A DNA stretch of 64,000 bases from Nonomuraea soli (GTDB lineage: Bacteria; Actinomycetota; Actinomycetes; Streptosporangiales; Streptosporangiaceae), in contig NZ_JACDUR010000007.1 of NCBI RefSeq assembly GCF_013761175.1, positions 480,915-544,914 on the forward strand. The letters are read 5' to 3'. The notes beneath the pieces were generated by a model that ran no database searches, had not been told where the DNA came from, and saw nothing but the letters and a program-made list of their open reading frames with translations. A program made the position numbers and the translations under genes. Positions 25,922-32,822 of this stretch are shown here, one piece after another. Numbering within the stretch: the first letter of the stretch is position 1; the number at the start of each line of letters is the position of its first letter.

Positions 25922-25955
25922 TTCACAACCCCGCAGATTGTGAAATGTCACAATC
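25922..25955. promoter_or_regulatory. Operator palindromes between MBL hydrolase and PucR-like gene
   Basis: Perfect dyad GATTGTGA-AATG-TCACAATC (25936-25955). An upstream TTCACAA (25922-25928) is itself inverted to TTGTGAA (25939-25945). CACAAT (25949-25954) is six bases before the GTG at 25961 and would be the -10 of a leaderless transcript, so a bound regulator would block it. Confidence 0.65.
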
Positions 25956-25960
25956 GTTGG

Positions 25961-27187
25961 GTGAGTGCAGAAGAGCTGGCCGCCGCCATCGCCGCCCGCT
26001 GCGAGAGCCGCGTCAACAGCCTGACCCGCGAGATCGTCGCCGAGCACGAGGCCGTGCTGCCCGGTTTCGCCGAGTTGCACGGCGGCATGCTGGAGGTGGA
26101 GACCGCCTCGACCACTCGTCACGGCGTGCGGTTGTTCCTGCGGGTCGCGCAGGGGCGGGGCAGCTCCGACCAGGACATGCGCCTGTTCCGCGAGCGGGCC
26201 GCCCAGCGCATGAGCGACGGCGTACGGCTGACCACGCTGCTCAGCGGCTACGCGGTGGGGTACCGGGCGATCTGGCGCATGCTCTGCGAGGAGGCCGGGC
26301 CGGGTGAGGAGGCGGGGCTGCACCGGCTGGGCGAGCTGATGGTCACGGCGCTGGAGCGCACGATGACCGCGGTGTGTGAGGCGTACCTGCTGGAGGCCGA
26401 GCTGGCCCGGCGCGGCGAGGCGATGCGGGCGGTGGCCCGGCTGCTGCTCCAGAGCCCGCCCACGCGGGAGGACCCGACCCCGGACCCCGGTGTGCCTGGC
26501 GTGCCGGGTGTTCAGGCCCTGGCCGCTCAGCACGGCATCACCCTCGAACCCTCCTACCGCGTCCTGGCCTTCACCCTCCGGCACCCCGGCGCGCCGCCCG
26601 CGGTGAGCCGCCGCCGCCACGCCGTCCAGGGTGCGCTCGACCGGCTGGCGGCGCAGCCCGTGCTCACCCTGTTCGACCAGCACGCCGGCCACGCCCTGCT
26701 CCCCGCCCGCCTCGCCGTACCGACGGCCAAGCTCGGCAGGCGGCTGGTCGAGGCGGCCGGTCCCCTGCACGCGGGCCTGGCGAGCGCGGACTCCCTGACC
26801 GACATCCCCGCGACGTCGCGCCAGGCTGCCCGCATCGCCCAGGTCGCCGCGGCCTGCGACCGCCCGCCCGGCGTCTACGAGCTCGGCGACGTCCTCGTGG
26901 AGTTCCACCTGAGCACTCCCGGCCCTGCGGCCCAGGCCCTGTCGAGCAGGCTCGCGCTCCTGGAGCCGTCGCTGGTCGCGACCCTGGAGGCCTTCTTCGC
27001 CGCCGACTTCGACCGCCGCGCCACCGCGGCGGCGCTCACGGTGCACCCCAACACCGTCGACAACCGGCTGGCCCGCGTCGCGGAGGCGCTGCAGGCCGAT
27101 CCTCGTACGGCGGGCGGCATCCTGCTCGTCGGCGCGGCCTTGGCCGTACGGAGACTTGAAGGGTTTCATTTCCGGCAAACTGTGTAA
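25961..27187 (+). CDS. PucR/CdaR-type helix-turn-helix regulator
   Basis: A 408-residue regulator. The N-terminal about 150 residues are an all-helical sensory domain containing HGVRLFLRVAQG and RMSDGVRLTTLLSGYAVGYRAIW, similar to those in RsbR/PucR-like actinobacterial regulators. The middle resembles a GGDEF-like PucR core. The C-terminus has the PucR HTH, FDRRATAAALTVHPNTVDNRLARV. The GTG at 25961 is chosen because the -10 element and operator lie directly upstream and the frame before it falls in the divergent gene. It probably controls the alkylsulfatase-like gene and itself. Confidence 0.9.
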   Translation: MSAEELAAAIAARCESRVNSLTREIVAEHEAVLPGFAELHGGMLEVETASTTRHGVRLFLRVAQGRGSSDQDMRLFRERAAQRMSDGVRLTTLLSGYAVGYRAIWRMLCEEAGPGEEAGLHRLGELMVTALERTMTAVCEAYLLEAELARRGEAMRAVARLLLQSPPTREDPTPDPGVPGVPGVQALAAQHGITLEPSYRVLAFTLRHPGAPPAVSRRRHAVQGALDRLAAQPVLTLFDQHAGHALLPARLAVPTAKLGRRLVEAAGPLHAGLASADSLTDIPATSRQAARIAQVAAACDRPPGVYELGDVLVEFHLSTPGPAAQALSSRLALLEPSLVATLEAFFAADFDRRATAAALTVHPNTVDNRLARVAEALQADPRTAGGILLVGAALAVRRLEGFHFRQTV

Positions 27188-27198
27188 TCATCATTACA
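27183..27198. promoter_or_regulatory. Perfect palindrome overlapping a start codon
   Basis: TGTAAT-CATC-ATTACA at 27183-27198, with the last base being the first base of the ATG at 27198. It also overlaps the stop of the preceding gene. It is likely an operator for autoregulation. Confidence 0.6.
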
Positions 27199-27728
27199 TG
27201 GAAAGCGATGAAGTGATCGCCCAGCTCAGAGGCTGGTTCAACGGCCGCCTCCCCGACGGCTGGTTCACCGGGCCCGTGGAGATCGTGCTCGATCGCGAGG
27301 AGATCGCCGTCGTCGGCAGGCTGCCCGAGCCGTCGACCGAGTCGGAGGTCGAGAAGGCCGCCCAGATCGACGGCCTGGTCAGGCGGTTCCGCGAGGAGAC
27401 CAGGGAGCGCCGCATCGAGGTCGCGCGCGAGGCCGAGCACCGCTTCCGCCGCAAGGTGGCCTGGGGGGTCGTCTGCGGTGACGAGACAGTGATGTTCACC
27501 ACACTGTCAGTGCCCGTTATGACCCGGTTGCGGCAGTCCGAGCGGCAGGTTCTCGACACGCTGGTGGCCGCGGGCGTGGCGCGCAGTCGCAGTGACGCAC
27601 TGGCGTGGTGCGTCCGCCTCGTCGGCAAGAACACCGACACGTGGCTGAGCGAATTGCGCGACGCACTGCAGCATGTGGACCGTGTCCGAGCGGCCGGACC
27701 CGACGTCGGCGGCGGGAAAATGGACTAA
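27198..27728 (+). CDS. Small two-part protein with a possible ribbon-helix-helix-like C-terminus
   Basis: A 176-residue protein. The first half (WFNGRLPDGWFTGPVEIVLDREEIAVVGRL) looks like a compact alpha/beta domain, followed by a charged helix (residues 60-95). The C-terminal part, LDTLVAAGVARSRSDALAWCVRLVGKN, resembles the helix pair of ribbon-helix-helix DNA-binding proteins. The ATG at 27198 is preferred to the one at 27156, which lies in the previous gene. A perfect palindrome overlaps the start, which fits an autoregulated DNA-binding protein. The function is otherwise unknown. A strong terminator follows. Confidence 0.78.
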   Translation: MESDEVIAQLRGWFNGRLPDGWFTGPVEIVLDREEIAVVGRLPEPSTESEVEKAAQIDGLVRRFREETRERRIEVAREAEHRFRRKVAWGVVCGDETVMFTTLSVPVMTRLRQSERQVLDTLVAAGVARSRSDALAWCVRLVGKNTDTWLSELRDALQHVDRVRAAGPDVGGGKMD

Positions 27729-27793
27729 ACCACTCGCGCTATTGGTTTAGACCACCCTGAATGGACTGAACCAATGGCGCGAGGTCTTTCTTT
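27721..27793 (+). terminator. Terminator with competing upstream pairing arm (possible attenuator)
   Basis: Arms 27733-27750 and 27766-27783 pair over 18 bases with two G-U wobbles around a 15-base loop, followed by GTCTTTCTTT. An earlier arm, TGGACTAAACCA (27721-27732), spans the stop codon of the preceding gene. It can pair at 11 of 12 positions with TGGTTTAGACCA (27743-27754), which is part of the terminator's left arm. The two folds exclude each other. Confidence 0.7.
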
Positions 27794-27926
27794 AAACCCG
27801 ATCCTCCTGGGTAGGCTCCCCTTTCACCTGCGGCGACACTCGTCCAGAGGTCTATGCCAATTGGCCTTGGCGGCGAATTGTCGTTAATGATGTTTGAGCC
27901 CAGGAGAGAGTGGAGGAGCCGAAGCC

Positions 27927-29720
27927 GTGTCCGTATCCGTCGAAGTAAAAGCCCCGACGACCAATGGCGAATTGGCCGCGTGGGTGAACGAGATCGCTGC
28001 CCTGACCCAGCCTGACCGGATCGAGTGGTGTGACGGGTCGGAGGCCGAATGGACTCGCCTCACCAACCTGCTCGTCGAGCAGGGCACCTTCACGCGCCTG
28101 GCCAAGCGGCCCAACAGCTTCTACGCCAAGTCCGACCCGACCGACGTGGCCCGGGTCGAGGACCGCACCTACATCTGCTCGGAGCGTCGTGAGGACGCCG
28201 GGCCCACCAACAACTGGATCGCTCCCGCCGAGATGCGCCAGACCTTCGGCGAGCTGTTCGAGGGCAGCATGCGCGGCCGCACGATGTACGTCGTGCCGTT
28301 CTGCATGGGCCCGCTGGGCGGCGAGATCTCCCAGGTCGGCGTCGAGATCACCGACTCGCCGTACGTCGCCGTCTCCATGCGGATCATGACCCGCATGGGC
28401 GCTCCGGCGCTGCGCGAGATCGAGAAGCGCGGCGAGTTCGTCAAGTGCGTGCACTCCGTGGGCGCCCCGCTCGAGGCCGGGCAGGACGACGTACCGTGGC
28501 CGTGCAACAGCACGAAGTACATCAGCCACTTCCCCGAGACCCGCGAGATCTGGTCCTACGGCTCCGGCTACGGCGGCAACGCGCTGCTCGGCAAGAAGTG
28601 CTACGCCCTGCGCATCGCCAGCGTCATGGCCCGCGACGAGGGCTGGCTGGCCGAGCACATGCTCATCCTCAAGCTCACCCCGCCCACCGGCGAGACCCGC
28701 TACGTCGCCGCCGCCTTCCCGAGCGCCTGCGGCAAGACCAACCTGGCCATGCTGCAGCCGACCATTCCGGGCTGGAAGGTCGAGACGATCGGCGACGACA
28801 TCGCCTGGATGCGCTTCGGCAAGGACGGCCGCCTCTACGCGATCAACCCCGAGGCCGGCTTCTTCGGCGTCGCGCCCGGCACCGGCCAGACGACGAACGC
28901 CAACGCGATCAAGACCCTCTGGGGCAACAGCATCTTCACCAACGTCGCCCTCACCGACGACGGCGACGTGTGGTGGGAGGGGCTCACCGACGAGCCGCCC
29001 GCGCACCTGACCGACTGGAAGGGCCGCTCGTGGACCCCTGACAGCGACGAGCCCGCGGCGCACCCGAACGCCCGCTTCACCACCCCGGCCTCCCAGGCGC
29101 CGACGATCGCGCCGGAGTGGGAGAACCCCAACGGCGTGCCGATCTCGGCGATCCTGTTCGGCGGACGCCGCGCCACCGCGGTGCCGCTGGTGACCGAGTC
29201 GCTGAGCTGGCAGCACGGCGTCTTCCTCGGAGCCAACGTCGCCTCCGAGAAGACCGCCGCCGCCGAGGGCAAGGTCGGCGAGCTGCGCCACGACCCCTTC
29301 GCGATGCTGCCCTTCTGCGGCTACAACATGGGCGACTACTTCGGCCACTGGCTCAAGATCGGTGAGCGCGAGGGCGCCCAGCTGCCGCGCATCTACTACG
29401 TCAACTGGTTCCGCAAGAACGCCGACGGCCGGTTCATCTGGCCCGGCTTCGGCGAGAACAGCCGCGTGCTGAAGTGGATCGTCGACCGCCTCAACGGCGA
29501 GGCGGCGGCGGTCCCTTCTCCCATCGGCCTGCTGCCCAAGGAGCTCGACACCGAGGGCCTGGAGATCGCGCCAGAAGACCTCGAGACCCTGCTCAGCGTC
29601 GACACGTCGGTCTGGCGTGAGGAGGCGTCGCTGATCCCGGCGCACTTCGAGACCTTCGGCGACCACCTGCCCAAGGAACTGTGGGAGGAGTACCAGGCAC
29701 TCGTCGACCGACTTGCCTAA
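27927..29720 (+). CDS. pckG: Phosphoenolpyruvate carboxykinase (GTP)
   Basis: A 597-residue GTP-dependent PEPCK that converts oxaloacetate and GTP to PEP, CO2 and GDP, the first committed step of gluconeogenesis. The kinase-1a P-loop FPSACGKTNLAM is at 264-275, with the manganese-binding GEISQVGVEITDSPYVA and YGSGYGGNALLGKKC regions clearly visible. Length is normal. The GTG at 27927 follows GGAGGAG; the longer frame from 27894 contains that Shine-Dalgarno and is not used. The leader carries the attenuator-like structure and a DasR-box-like sequence. Confidence 0.97.
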   Translation: MSVSVEVKAPTTNGELAAWVNEIAALTQPDRIEWCDGSEAEWTRLTNLLVEQGTFTRLAKRPNSFYAKSDPTDVARVEDRTYICSERREDAGPTNNWIAPAEMRQTFGELFEGSMRGRTMYVVPFCMGPLGGEISQVGVEITDSPYVAVSMRIMTRMGAPALREIEKRGEFVKCVHSVGAPLEAGQDDVPWPCNSTKYISHFPETREIWSYGSGYGGNALLGKKCYALRIASVMARDEGWLAEHMLILKLTPPTGETRYVAAAFPSACGKTNLAMLQPTIPGWKVETIGDDIAWMRFGKDGRLYAINPEAGFFGVAPGTGQTTNANAIKTLWGNSIFTNVALTDDGDVWWEGLTDEPPAHLTDWKGRSWTPDSDEPAAHPNARFTTPASQAPTIAPEWENPNGVPISAILFGGRRATAVPLVTESLSWQHGVFLGANVASEKTAAAEGKVGELRHDPFAMLPFCGYNMGDYFGHWLKIGEREGAQLPRIYYVNWFRKNADGRFIWPGFGENSRVLKWIVDRLNGEAAAVPSPIGLLPKELDTEGLEIAPEDLETLLSVDTSVWREEASLIPAHFETFGDHLPKELWEEYQALVDRLA

Positions 29721-29732
29721 GATGGGCGGTCT

Positions 29733-30578
29733 GTGAGCGCCTTACTGACGATCGTCGCGGTCGGCCTGGTCGTCCTGACCTTCACGACCAGGTCCCTGCT
29801 CGGCCGCGCCCGTCGCCGCCGGCCGCCCGCCGACCTGAACGGCCTGTCTCCCTACGAGCTGGCCTTCCTGGCGGGCGGCGCCCGGCGTGCGGCCAACACC
29901 GTCCTGACCGTGCTGGCCAGGGCGGGCGCCGTCCGGGTGGCGCGTGGCGGATGGATCACCCCGGTGTACGGCGCGGCGCCCTCGCCCGTGCCCATGGAGC
30001 AGGCCGTACTCGACCTGCTGGCCCACTCCGGCGGTTACCGGGCCTCCGACCTGCGCCGGGCCCTTGAGGCTCACCCGGCGATGGCGGGGGTCGTCGGCTC
30101 CCTGCACGCGCGCCGGCTCCTGACCTCCAGCCCGTCGGGCAACGTCGGCGTGATGAGCGTCGTCGTGGCGGTCACCGCCCTGTTCGTCGCCGGAGTCGCC
30201 GTCCTGCGGCCCAGCGCCGGCCCCCTGCTCTTCGGCGGCCTCGCCCTGCTGGCCGGCCTGATCTCGCTGGCCACCCTGGCCAGGCCGCTCCACAACGAGC
30301 CCACCGCCGACGGCATCGGCCTGCTGGTGCACGAGCGCCGCCGCCACCGCTCGCGCGCGAGCGCGCACTCCTCCGGCGTCGCCTTCCCCGTCGCCCTGTA
30401 CGGCCTGGGCGCCTCGGGTGACCCGGAGCTCATCGGAGAGCTGTCCACCTCCGATTCCGGCTCCGACAGCAGCGGGTCGTGCGGATCCGGCTCCTCCTGC
30501 TCGTCGGGATCGTCGTGCTCCTCCTCGTCCTCCTCGTGCGGTTCCTCCTCCGGCTCCTCCTGCGGATCCAGCAGCTGA
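29733..30578 (+). CDS. TIGR04222-like membrane protein with Ser/Cys-rich tail
   Basis: A 281-residue protein. It has TM1 at about 2-18, a cytosolic TIGR04222-type domain (about 36-135) beginning LSPYELAFLAGGARRAANTVL, two further membrane spans (about 139-158 and 164-183), and a basic linker. The last 42 residues are nearly all Ser, Gly and Cys, with cysteines at 250, 256, 262, 269 and 277, each preceded by Ser. The tail suits post-translational modification. It is the first gene of a five-gene cluster with a DUF692-type oxidase that starts 38 bases downstream. GTG start; a TAAGAT -10-like hexamer lies nine bases upstream. Confidence 0.85.
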   Translation: MSALLTIVAVGLVVLTFTTRSLLGRARRRRPPADLNGLSPYELAFLAGGARRAANTVLTVLARAGAVRVARGGWITPVYGAAPSPVPMEQAVLDLLAHSGGYRASDLRRALEAHPAMAGVVGSLHARRLLTSSPSGNVGVMSVVVAVTALFVAGVAVLRPSAGPLLFGGLALLAGLISLATLARPLHNEPTADGIGLLVHERRRHRSRASAHSSGVAFPVALYGLGASGDPELIGELSTSDSGSDSSGSCGSGSSCSSGSSCSSSSSSCGSSSGSSCGSSS

Positions 30579-30616
30579 TCGGGAACCACAACCAGAAGGC
30601 GATTCGTCTTACGGGC

Positions 30617-31420
30617 GTGGAGCTCGGCATCGGCATCGGGTGGCGGTCGGAGATCGATCTCACCGTGGAACGCCTGGAGGGCGTCGACTTCGTGGAGGTG
30701 ATCGCGGAGAACCTGCATCCGCCTCGGCTCCCTGAGTCCCTGACGATCCTGCGCGGACGCGGCCTGCCCGTGCTGCCGCACGGCGTCTCCCTCGGCATCG
30801 GCGACGCCGCCCCGCCCTCCGCCCGGCGGCTGGCCCACCTGGCCGCCTGCGCGGAAGCGCTGCAGGCTCCCCTCGTCAGCGAGCACCTGGCCTTCGTCCG
30901 AGCGGGTGGCATGGAGGCGGGACACCTGCTCCCCGTGCCGCGTACCCGCGAGGCGCTGGACGTCGTCGCCGAGAACGTGCGCCGCGCCCAGGACTCCCTG
31001 CCGGTGCCGCTGGCGCTGGAGAACGTGGCCGCGATCTTCGGCTGGCCCGGCGACGAGCTCACCGACGCGCAGTTCCTCACCGAACTGGTCGAGCGCACCG
31101 GAGTGCGGTTGCTCATCGACGTGGCCAACCTCTACACCAACCAGGTCAACCTGGGCCTGCCCGCCGTCGAGGCGCTCGACGGGCTGCCGCTGGAGAGCCT
31201 GGCCTACGTGCACGTCGCGGGCGGTTACGAGCGCGACGGCATCTGGCACGACACCCACACCACCAGCGCTCCACCGCAGGTGCTGGAGCTGCTCGGCGAG
31301 TTGTGCGCGCGGGCGAGCCCACCCGGCGTGCTGCTGGAGTGGGACGACGACTACCCGAGCGACGCCGTGCTCGCGGACGAGCTCGGCCGGATCAGGAAGG
31401 TGGTGTTCCATGGACCGTAA
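30617..31420 (+). CDS. DUF692 / MNIO family multinuclear iron oxidase
   Basis: A 267-residue TIM-barrel protein of the DUF692 (MbnB/TglH/ChrH) family. Characterised members use a two- or three-iron centre to remodel cysteines in ribosomal peptides. Likely iron ligands are His55 (PHGVSL), His90 (SEHLAF), Glu135 (ENVA), Asp168 (IDVANLY), His199 (HVAGG), His214 (DTH) and the acidic EWDDDYP near 241. The GTG at 30617 gives the family's normal start (ELGIGIGWR). An in-frame extension to 30479 would add a leucine-rich segment that is only the shifted reading of the upstream Ser/Cys tail. It overlaps the next gene by 11 bases. Confidence 0.9.
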   Translation: MELGIGIGWRSEIDLTVERLEGVDFVEVIAENLHPPRLPESLTILRGRGLPVLPHGVSLGIGDAAPPSARRLAHLAACAEALQAPLVSEHLAFVRAGGMEAGHLLPVPRTREALDVVAENVRRAQDSLPVPLALENVAAIFGWPGDELTDAQFLTELVERTGVRLLIDVANLYTNQVNLGLPAVEALDGLPLESLAYVHVAGGYERDGIWHDTHTTSAPPQVLELLGELCARASPPGVLLEWDDDYPSDAVLADELGRIRKVVFHGP

Positions 31421-31931
31421 CGAGCTGGCCTACCTCAGCGGCGGCCGCAGCCGGGTGGCCCTGGCCGCTCTGGGGGAGCTCGTCCTCGACGGGAGGATCC
31501 GGGTCAGCCGGTTCGGGCGGCTGACCCCCGTGGCCGGCGCCGTCGGGCGCGACGCTGTGGAGATGGTCGCGCTCAACCAGACGAACTCCCTGCGCTCGGC
31601 CTGCGGCCGAGTCGCCCGCGACGGCGCCGTCCGTGCGATCGAGCCCGGCCTGCTGGCGCGGGGGCTGGCCAGGAAGGGCTGGCTGGGGATGGGCCTGCGG
31701 CCCACCGCCGAGGGCAAGCAGCTGCTGAAGGAGGCACGCCGGCTGGGCGGCGGCCCCGGGGTGATGATCGCCCTCAACGGGTTGCGCGGCATCCCCGACT
31801 CCAAGGTCCGCAAGGTCTTCGGCCGCGCCACGTCGTCATCGAGCGGCGGCTTCGTCCACGGCGGCGGCGACGGCGGAGGTTGCGGCGGTGGGGGCTGCGG
31901 TGGCGGCGGTTGCGGTGGCGGCAGTGGCTGA
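31410..31931 (+). CDS. TIGR04222-like protein with Gly/Cys-rich tail
   Basis: A 173-residue soluble protein. Residues 1-140 form a domain beginning NELAYLSGGRSRVALAALGEL, homologous to the cytosolic domain of the membrane protein at 29733-30578. The tail from 144 onward is SSSSGGFVHGGG then repeated glycine blocks with single cysteines at 158, 163 and 168, five residues apart. Regularly spaced cysteines in a flexible tail next to a DUF692 enzyme make this the best substrate candidate in the cluster. The ATG at 31410 lies inside the end of the DUF692 gene. Confidence 0.85.
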   Translation: MDRNELAYLSGGRSRVALAALGELVLDGRIRVSRFGRLTPVAGAVGRDAVEMVALNQTNSLRSACGRVARDGAVRAIEPGLLARGLARKGWLGMGLRPTAEGKQLLKEARRLGGGPGVMIALNGLRGIPDSKVRKVFGRATSSSSGGFVHGGGDGGGCGGGGCGGGGCGGGSG

Positions 31932-32442
31932 CACCGGCCGATTCGACCGCGACGGCCTGGCGCACCTGCGGGGCGGAGCCCGGCGGGTGGCACTCGCGGC
32001 GCTGGCCGAACTCCTGACCGACGGCCGGCTGCGCACCGACCACGCCGACCGGCTCTACCGGGTCGACGGCGCCCAGGCGGCCGACCCGGTGGAGGCGGCC
32101 GCGCTGGAGAGGCGCGGCGACGTGCGCGGCGCCCTGCGCGAGCTGTCCAGGCACGAGAGCGTGCGTGCCGTGGGGGAGCGGGTACGGCGCAGCGGACTGA
32201 ACCGGCGGGGGCTCCTCGGGACGAAACCCACGGCGGAGGGCGCCAGGCTGATCGAGGAGGCCAGAGGGCACCGGCGCAGGGTGGCGATCCGTGTGGCACT
32301 CGACGGGGTGGAGGGGATCCCGGAAGGGCCGATCAGGAAGCTGTTCGTCAGAGCGGGCGCGGGGCCCATCCGGGGCACGGGCGACGGCGGCTGGACCGGT
32401 ACCGGAGGGGAAGACGGGGGAGGGAGCGGTGGGAACGACTGA
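31924..32442 (+). CDS. TIGR04222-like protein, Gly-rich tail without cysteine
   Basis: A 172-residue paralogue of the preceding protein. Both share DRDGLAHLRGGARRVALAALAEL versus DRNELAYLSGGRSRVALAALGEL, then RRGLLGTKPTAEGARLIEEAR versus RKGWLGMGLRPTAEGKQLLKEAR (shared fragments shown in parts), and the I(x)G(x)3RK(x)F end of the domain. Its C-terminal 25 residues are Gly/Asp/Thr-rich but contain no cysteine, so it could be a binding partner rather than a substrate. GTG at 31924 overlaps the previous stop by eight bases. Confidence 0.8.
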   Translation: MADTGRFDRDGLAHLRGGARRVALAALAELLTDGRLRTDHADRLYRVDGAQAADPVEAAALERRGDVRGALRELSRHESVRAVGERVRRSGLNRRGLLGTKPTAEGARLIEEARGHRRRVAIRVALDGVEGIPEGPIRKLFVRAGAGPIRGTGDGGWTGTGGEDGGGSGGND

Positions 32443-32800
32443 CGCCCGGCCGTCCGAGGAGGAGGCCAGGCGGCGGCTGGGCCAGGCCCAGGAACGGCTG
32501 CTGGCCGCCCTGGTGGCGGGCGGGGAGCCGCCCGCGGGCTTCGACCCGGTACGGCTCGGCGCGCAGGCCAGGAGCCTGGTCGCCAAGCGGCGCTCGGTCG
32601 TCGCCCGCCTGCGGCCTGACGCCTTCGAGGCCTCGGGCGCCGATTTCCGGTCCGACTTCGACGCCTACGCGGCGTCCCGGAGCGCTCCGCCGCCGGGGTA
32701 CCGGGCCGACGCGGACGACTTCGCCGCCTGGCTGGTGGCCCAGGGCAAGCTGAAGGTGAGGCGCACGCCGCTGAGCCGCTGGCGGCGACGCAAGGGGTGA
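32429..32800 (+). CDS. Small partner protein of the DUF692 cluster
   Basis: A 123-residue soluble protein. An N-terminal helical part (EEEARRRLGQAQERLLAALVAG) is followed by PAGFDPVRLGAQARSLVAKRRSVVARLRPDAFEA, an FRSDFDAYAA block, DFAAWLVAQGKL and a basic tail. The shape (helical, about 120 residues, last gene of a DUF692 cluster) matches the partner proteins that deliver substrates to DUF692 enzymes. From memory, a similar domain occurs at the C-terminus of Streptomyces UPF0276 proteins such as SCO6045; this needs checking. The GTG at 32429 has GGGGGAGGGAG in front and overlaps the previous gene by 14 bases. Confidence 0.8.
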   Translation: MGTTDARPSEEEARRRLGQAQERLLAALVAGGEPPAGFDPVRLGAQARSLVAKRRSVVARLRPDAFEASGADFRSDFDAYAASRSAPPPGYRADADDFAAWLVAQGKLKVRRTPLSRWRRRKG

Positions 32801-32822
32801 CCCAAGGGCTGCCCGGTGTTCC

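Noticed and set aside
24629..27178. Single 849-codon minus-strand ORF covering both the MBL hydrolase and the region opposite the PucR-like gene
   Set aside because: Only the C-terminal 413 codons are a real protein (start at 25870); the rest is the antisense shadow of the PucR-like gene, as is common at this GC content.
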